Positions 62,105 to 64,000 of a DNA stretch of 64,000 bases are shown here, in pieces. The notes below the pieces were generated by a model. It had not been told where the DNA came from. It made no database searches and saw only the letters and a program-made list of their open reading frames with translations. This DNA is from Muraenolepis orangiensis. Lineage: Eukaryota > Chordata > Actinopteri > Gadiformes > Muraenolepididae. The stretch covers positions 10,184,473-10,248,472 of the forward strand of contig CM051013.1 of assembly GCA_027704905.1 (NCBI GenBank), in the 5' to 3' direction. A program made the position numbers and the translations under genes. How positions within the stretch are numbered: the stretch's first letter is position 1; each line of letters begins with the position of its first letter.

Positions 62105-62462
62105 GACCCCCTGGCGTTGCCAGGTATGCGACCAACGAGCGTTGCCAGGAATGCTTGTAAACTTGTGATGTGACAACAAAGGCACCGTGACCAACCAGAG
62201 TAGTGGATACTGGTTGTTCCTCAAGACCAATAGGATTAGTAGATGTTTGTTTACCTTGACCAATAGAAGTAGTAGATTTTTGTGATAATACTTCCTATAT
62301 AATGTTTGGTAAAGGAGCGCGTCGCCAGTCTGCGAATTGGCACGGCAGGCTCCATCATGCTGCAGTTGATGAATTTGATGCTTTGTTCAATAAAGACATT
62401 GAACTTAGTATCCGGACCTCTGAGAAAGATTCTTATTCCACCCGAGTAGAAATTATACTACA
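62105..62462 (+). mobile_element. Left-truncated LTR
   Basis: Starts at GACCCCCTGGCGTTGCC, equivalent to about 46,730 in the other LTR. It runs without the hAT insertion through TATATAATG and CAATAAAG to ATTATACTACA. The first ~115 bp of the LTR are missing. Confidence 0.87.
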
Positions 62463-62721
62463 TATTGGCGTCACAAACATGATTTGGTTAAAACGATTGT
62501 TGACCAGCTGCTGTCGGTGAAGCGAGTGCACGTGGGCACCGGTACTGGCCAGGCCGGGATTTGAGGTAAGCTCTAAACATCTTCGTCAGAGCGCTTAAGT
62601 GCGTCTGCTTTTATTGATTATGTTTAAGGCAATGGTTAACAGTTGACCAAATCGAAAAGGACCTTTGGGTCTATTGGATGGAATAGAATCCTATAGAATC
62701 CTATCAATAGAATCCTAATTC
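62463..62721 (+). mobile_element. Leader region after the LTR (primer-binding-site side)
   Basis: TATTGGCGTCACAAACATG follows the LTR directly, at the position of a tRNA primer binding site. A GAGGTAAGC splice-donor-like site lies near 62,570. This marks the LTR as a 5' LTR. The internal region stops within about 250 bp, where the L2 LINE begins. Confidence 0.55.
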
Positions 62722-64000
62722 CTATCATTCCTGTCCAAAACCCTTGAACGGGCTGTCTCCTCACAACTTTCTTCCTATCTCTCCCAGAACAACCTCCTCG
62801 ACCCTCACCAGTCAGGCTTCAAGGCTGCGCACTCCACGGAGACGGCACTGCTCGCAGTGACAGAGTCTCTTCGTGATGCCAGAAGCTCGTCCCTCTCATC
62901 GGTACTGATCCTTCTCGACCTGTCTGCGGCGTTCGACACAGTGAACCACCAGATCCTCCTCTCCACTCTCGCCGAGCTTGGAATCGCTGGAACTGCGTTA
63001 TCCTGGTTCACCTCCTACCTTGCAGATCGGACTTATCAGGTCACATGGAACGGTTCCCTGTCCAAACCCTGCACCCTGGACACCGGAGTTCCTCAAGGCT
63101 CAGTATTGGGACCCCTTCTGTTTTCTCTTTACACTAAATCGCTAGGCTCTGTGATCGCATCTCATGGCTTCTCCTATCACTGCTATGCGGATGACACTCA
63201 ACTGTTTCTCTCCTTTCCCCCCTCAGAAACCCAAATAGCAACACGCATCTCGAAATGCCTGGCCGACATCAGCAGATGGACAGCCGCCAACCACCTGAAG
63301 CTCAACCTTGACAAGACTGAGCTCCTCTTCATACCGGGGAAAGACTGCCCTCAGATGGACCTACTGGTCACCATCGAGAACACCCAAGTCTCCCCCTCAA
63401 CCACAACAAGAGACCTTGGTGTGGTGGTAGATGACCAGCTGTCCTGCAATGCCAACGTCACCGCGGTGGCCCGATCTTGCAGAATTGCCCTCTATAACAT
63501 CCGCAGGATCCGGCCCTTCCTCACACGTGAAGCGGCGCAGATCCTGGTCCAAGCGCTCGTCATCACCCGCCTCGACTACTGCAACTCTCTCCTGGCGGGA
63601 CTCCCCGCCTCTGCAACCAAGCCCCTCCAACGCATCCAGAACGCAGCAGCACGCCTGGTATTCAACCTACCGAAATTCTCCCACGTGACCCCTCTCTTCC
63701 GCGAACTCCACTGGCTTCCGGTAAATGCTCGCATCAAATTCAAGATTCTGGTGCTGACCTTTAGGGCAGTCAATGGAACTGCCCCGGCCTACCTCCAGGC
63801 GTTGGTCAAACCCTACATCCCAGCCAGAGCGCTCCGCTCAACTTCTGCCAGGCGACTTGTTCGACCTTCACTAAGGTCAACCAAACATCGCTCGTCCAAA
63901 ACCCAGCTCTTCACGGCTCTGGCCCCACAGTGGTGGAATGAACTCCCGTCTCATGTCAGGACGGCAGAGTCCCTCGCCAGCTTCCGCAAGAGACTCAAGA
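62722..64000 (+). mobile_element. L2-type LINE, 5'-truncated, RT frame open to the window edge
   Basis: From about 62,722 the plus strand is a single open frame of over 420 codons with no stop: LSFLSKTLERAV, LLDLSAAFDTVNHQILL (catalytic Asp), GVPQGSVLGPLLF, CYADDTQLF (catalytic YADD), then LITRLDYCNSLLAGLP-like and LHWLPVNARIKFKILVL regions. It ends near WWNELPSHVRTAES, close to the ORF2 C-terminus. The endonuclease and N-terminal part are absent. The unbroken frame indicates a young insertion. Its 3' end lies outside the window. Confidence 0.93.

Overview
This is a piece of a vertebrate nuclear genome, almost certainly a teleost fish. The genes have short GT-AG exons spread over long introns. 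The interspersed repeats belong to families common in fish: Rex1-, L2- and RTE-type LINEs, a tRNA-derived SINE, Ty3/gypsy and retrovirus-like LTR elements, and hAT DNA transposons. Dinucleotide microsatellites are extremely dense. No bacterial operon, CRISPR array, tRNA or rRNA gene was seen.

Positions 1 to about 29,450 contain no protein-coding gene that I can defend. This stretch is a microsatellite and minisatellite field: long (GA)n, (CA)n, (TC)n and (GAA)n arrays, several minisatellites with 21 to 57 bp units, and a 24-bp minisatellite with higher-order structure. It also holds a SINE with a clean target-site duplication, LINE 3' ends, and a decayed gypsy element at 25.9-27.8 kb. A CpG-rich block at 22.5-23.1 kb looks like a promoter and first exon of a minus-strand gene leaving the window to the left; this is inference.

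From 29,457 to 62,104 the window carries a tandem segmental duplication. Each copy (A 29,457-40,820; B 49,639-62,104) contains a complete 13-exon carboxylesterase gene on the plus strand. Copy A encodes 557 residues and copy B 555. Each has a signal peptide, an oxyanion-hole HGGG, a Ser-Glu-His triad and a C-terminal HPEL likely to retain the enzyme in the ER lumen. Both are intact at every splice site. Copy B has Gln instead of Glu beside the catalytic serine (GQSAGG against GESAGG). The coding differences cluster in some exons while others are identical.

The spacer between the copies (40.8-49.6 kb) is a stack of nested mobile elements: a LINE with an inverted 5' part (twin-priming structure), a minus-strand gypsy with gag, protease, RT, RNase H and integrase remnants, and a plus-strand retrovirus-like remnant with polypurine tract and LTR. 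A 1.9-kb hAT element with perfect 8-bp target duplications interrupts that LTR, and a second small hAT MITE lies further right. Post-duplication insertions (a solo LTR in copy A intron 8, an RTE fragment in copy B intron 11) each have an empty site in the other copy and so order the events. The right end (62.1-64.0 kb) holds an LTR with leader and an L2-type LINE whose reading frame is open to the window edge.

No previously undescribed multi-gene system is evident. The most interesting biology is the young esterase pair with an active-site change.
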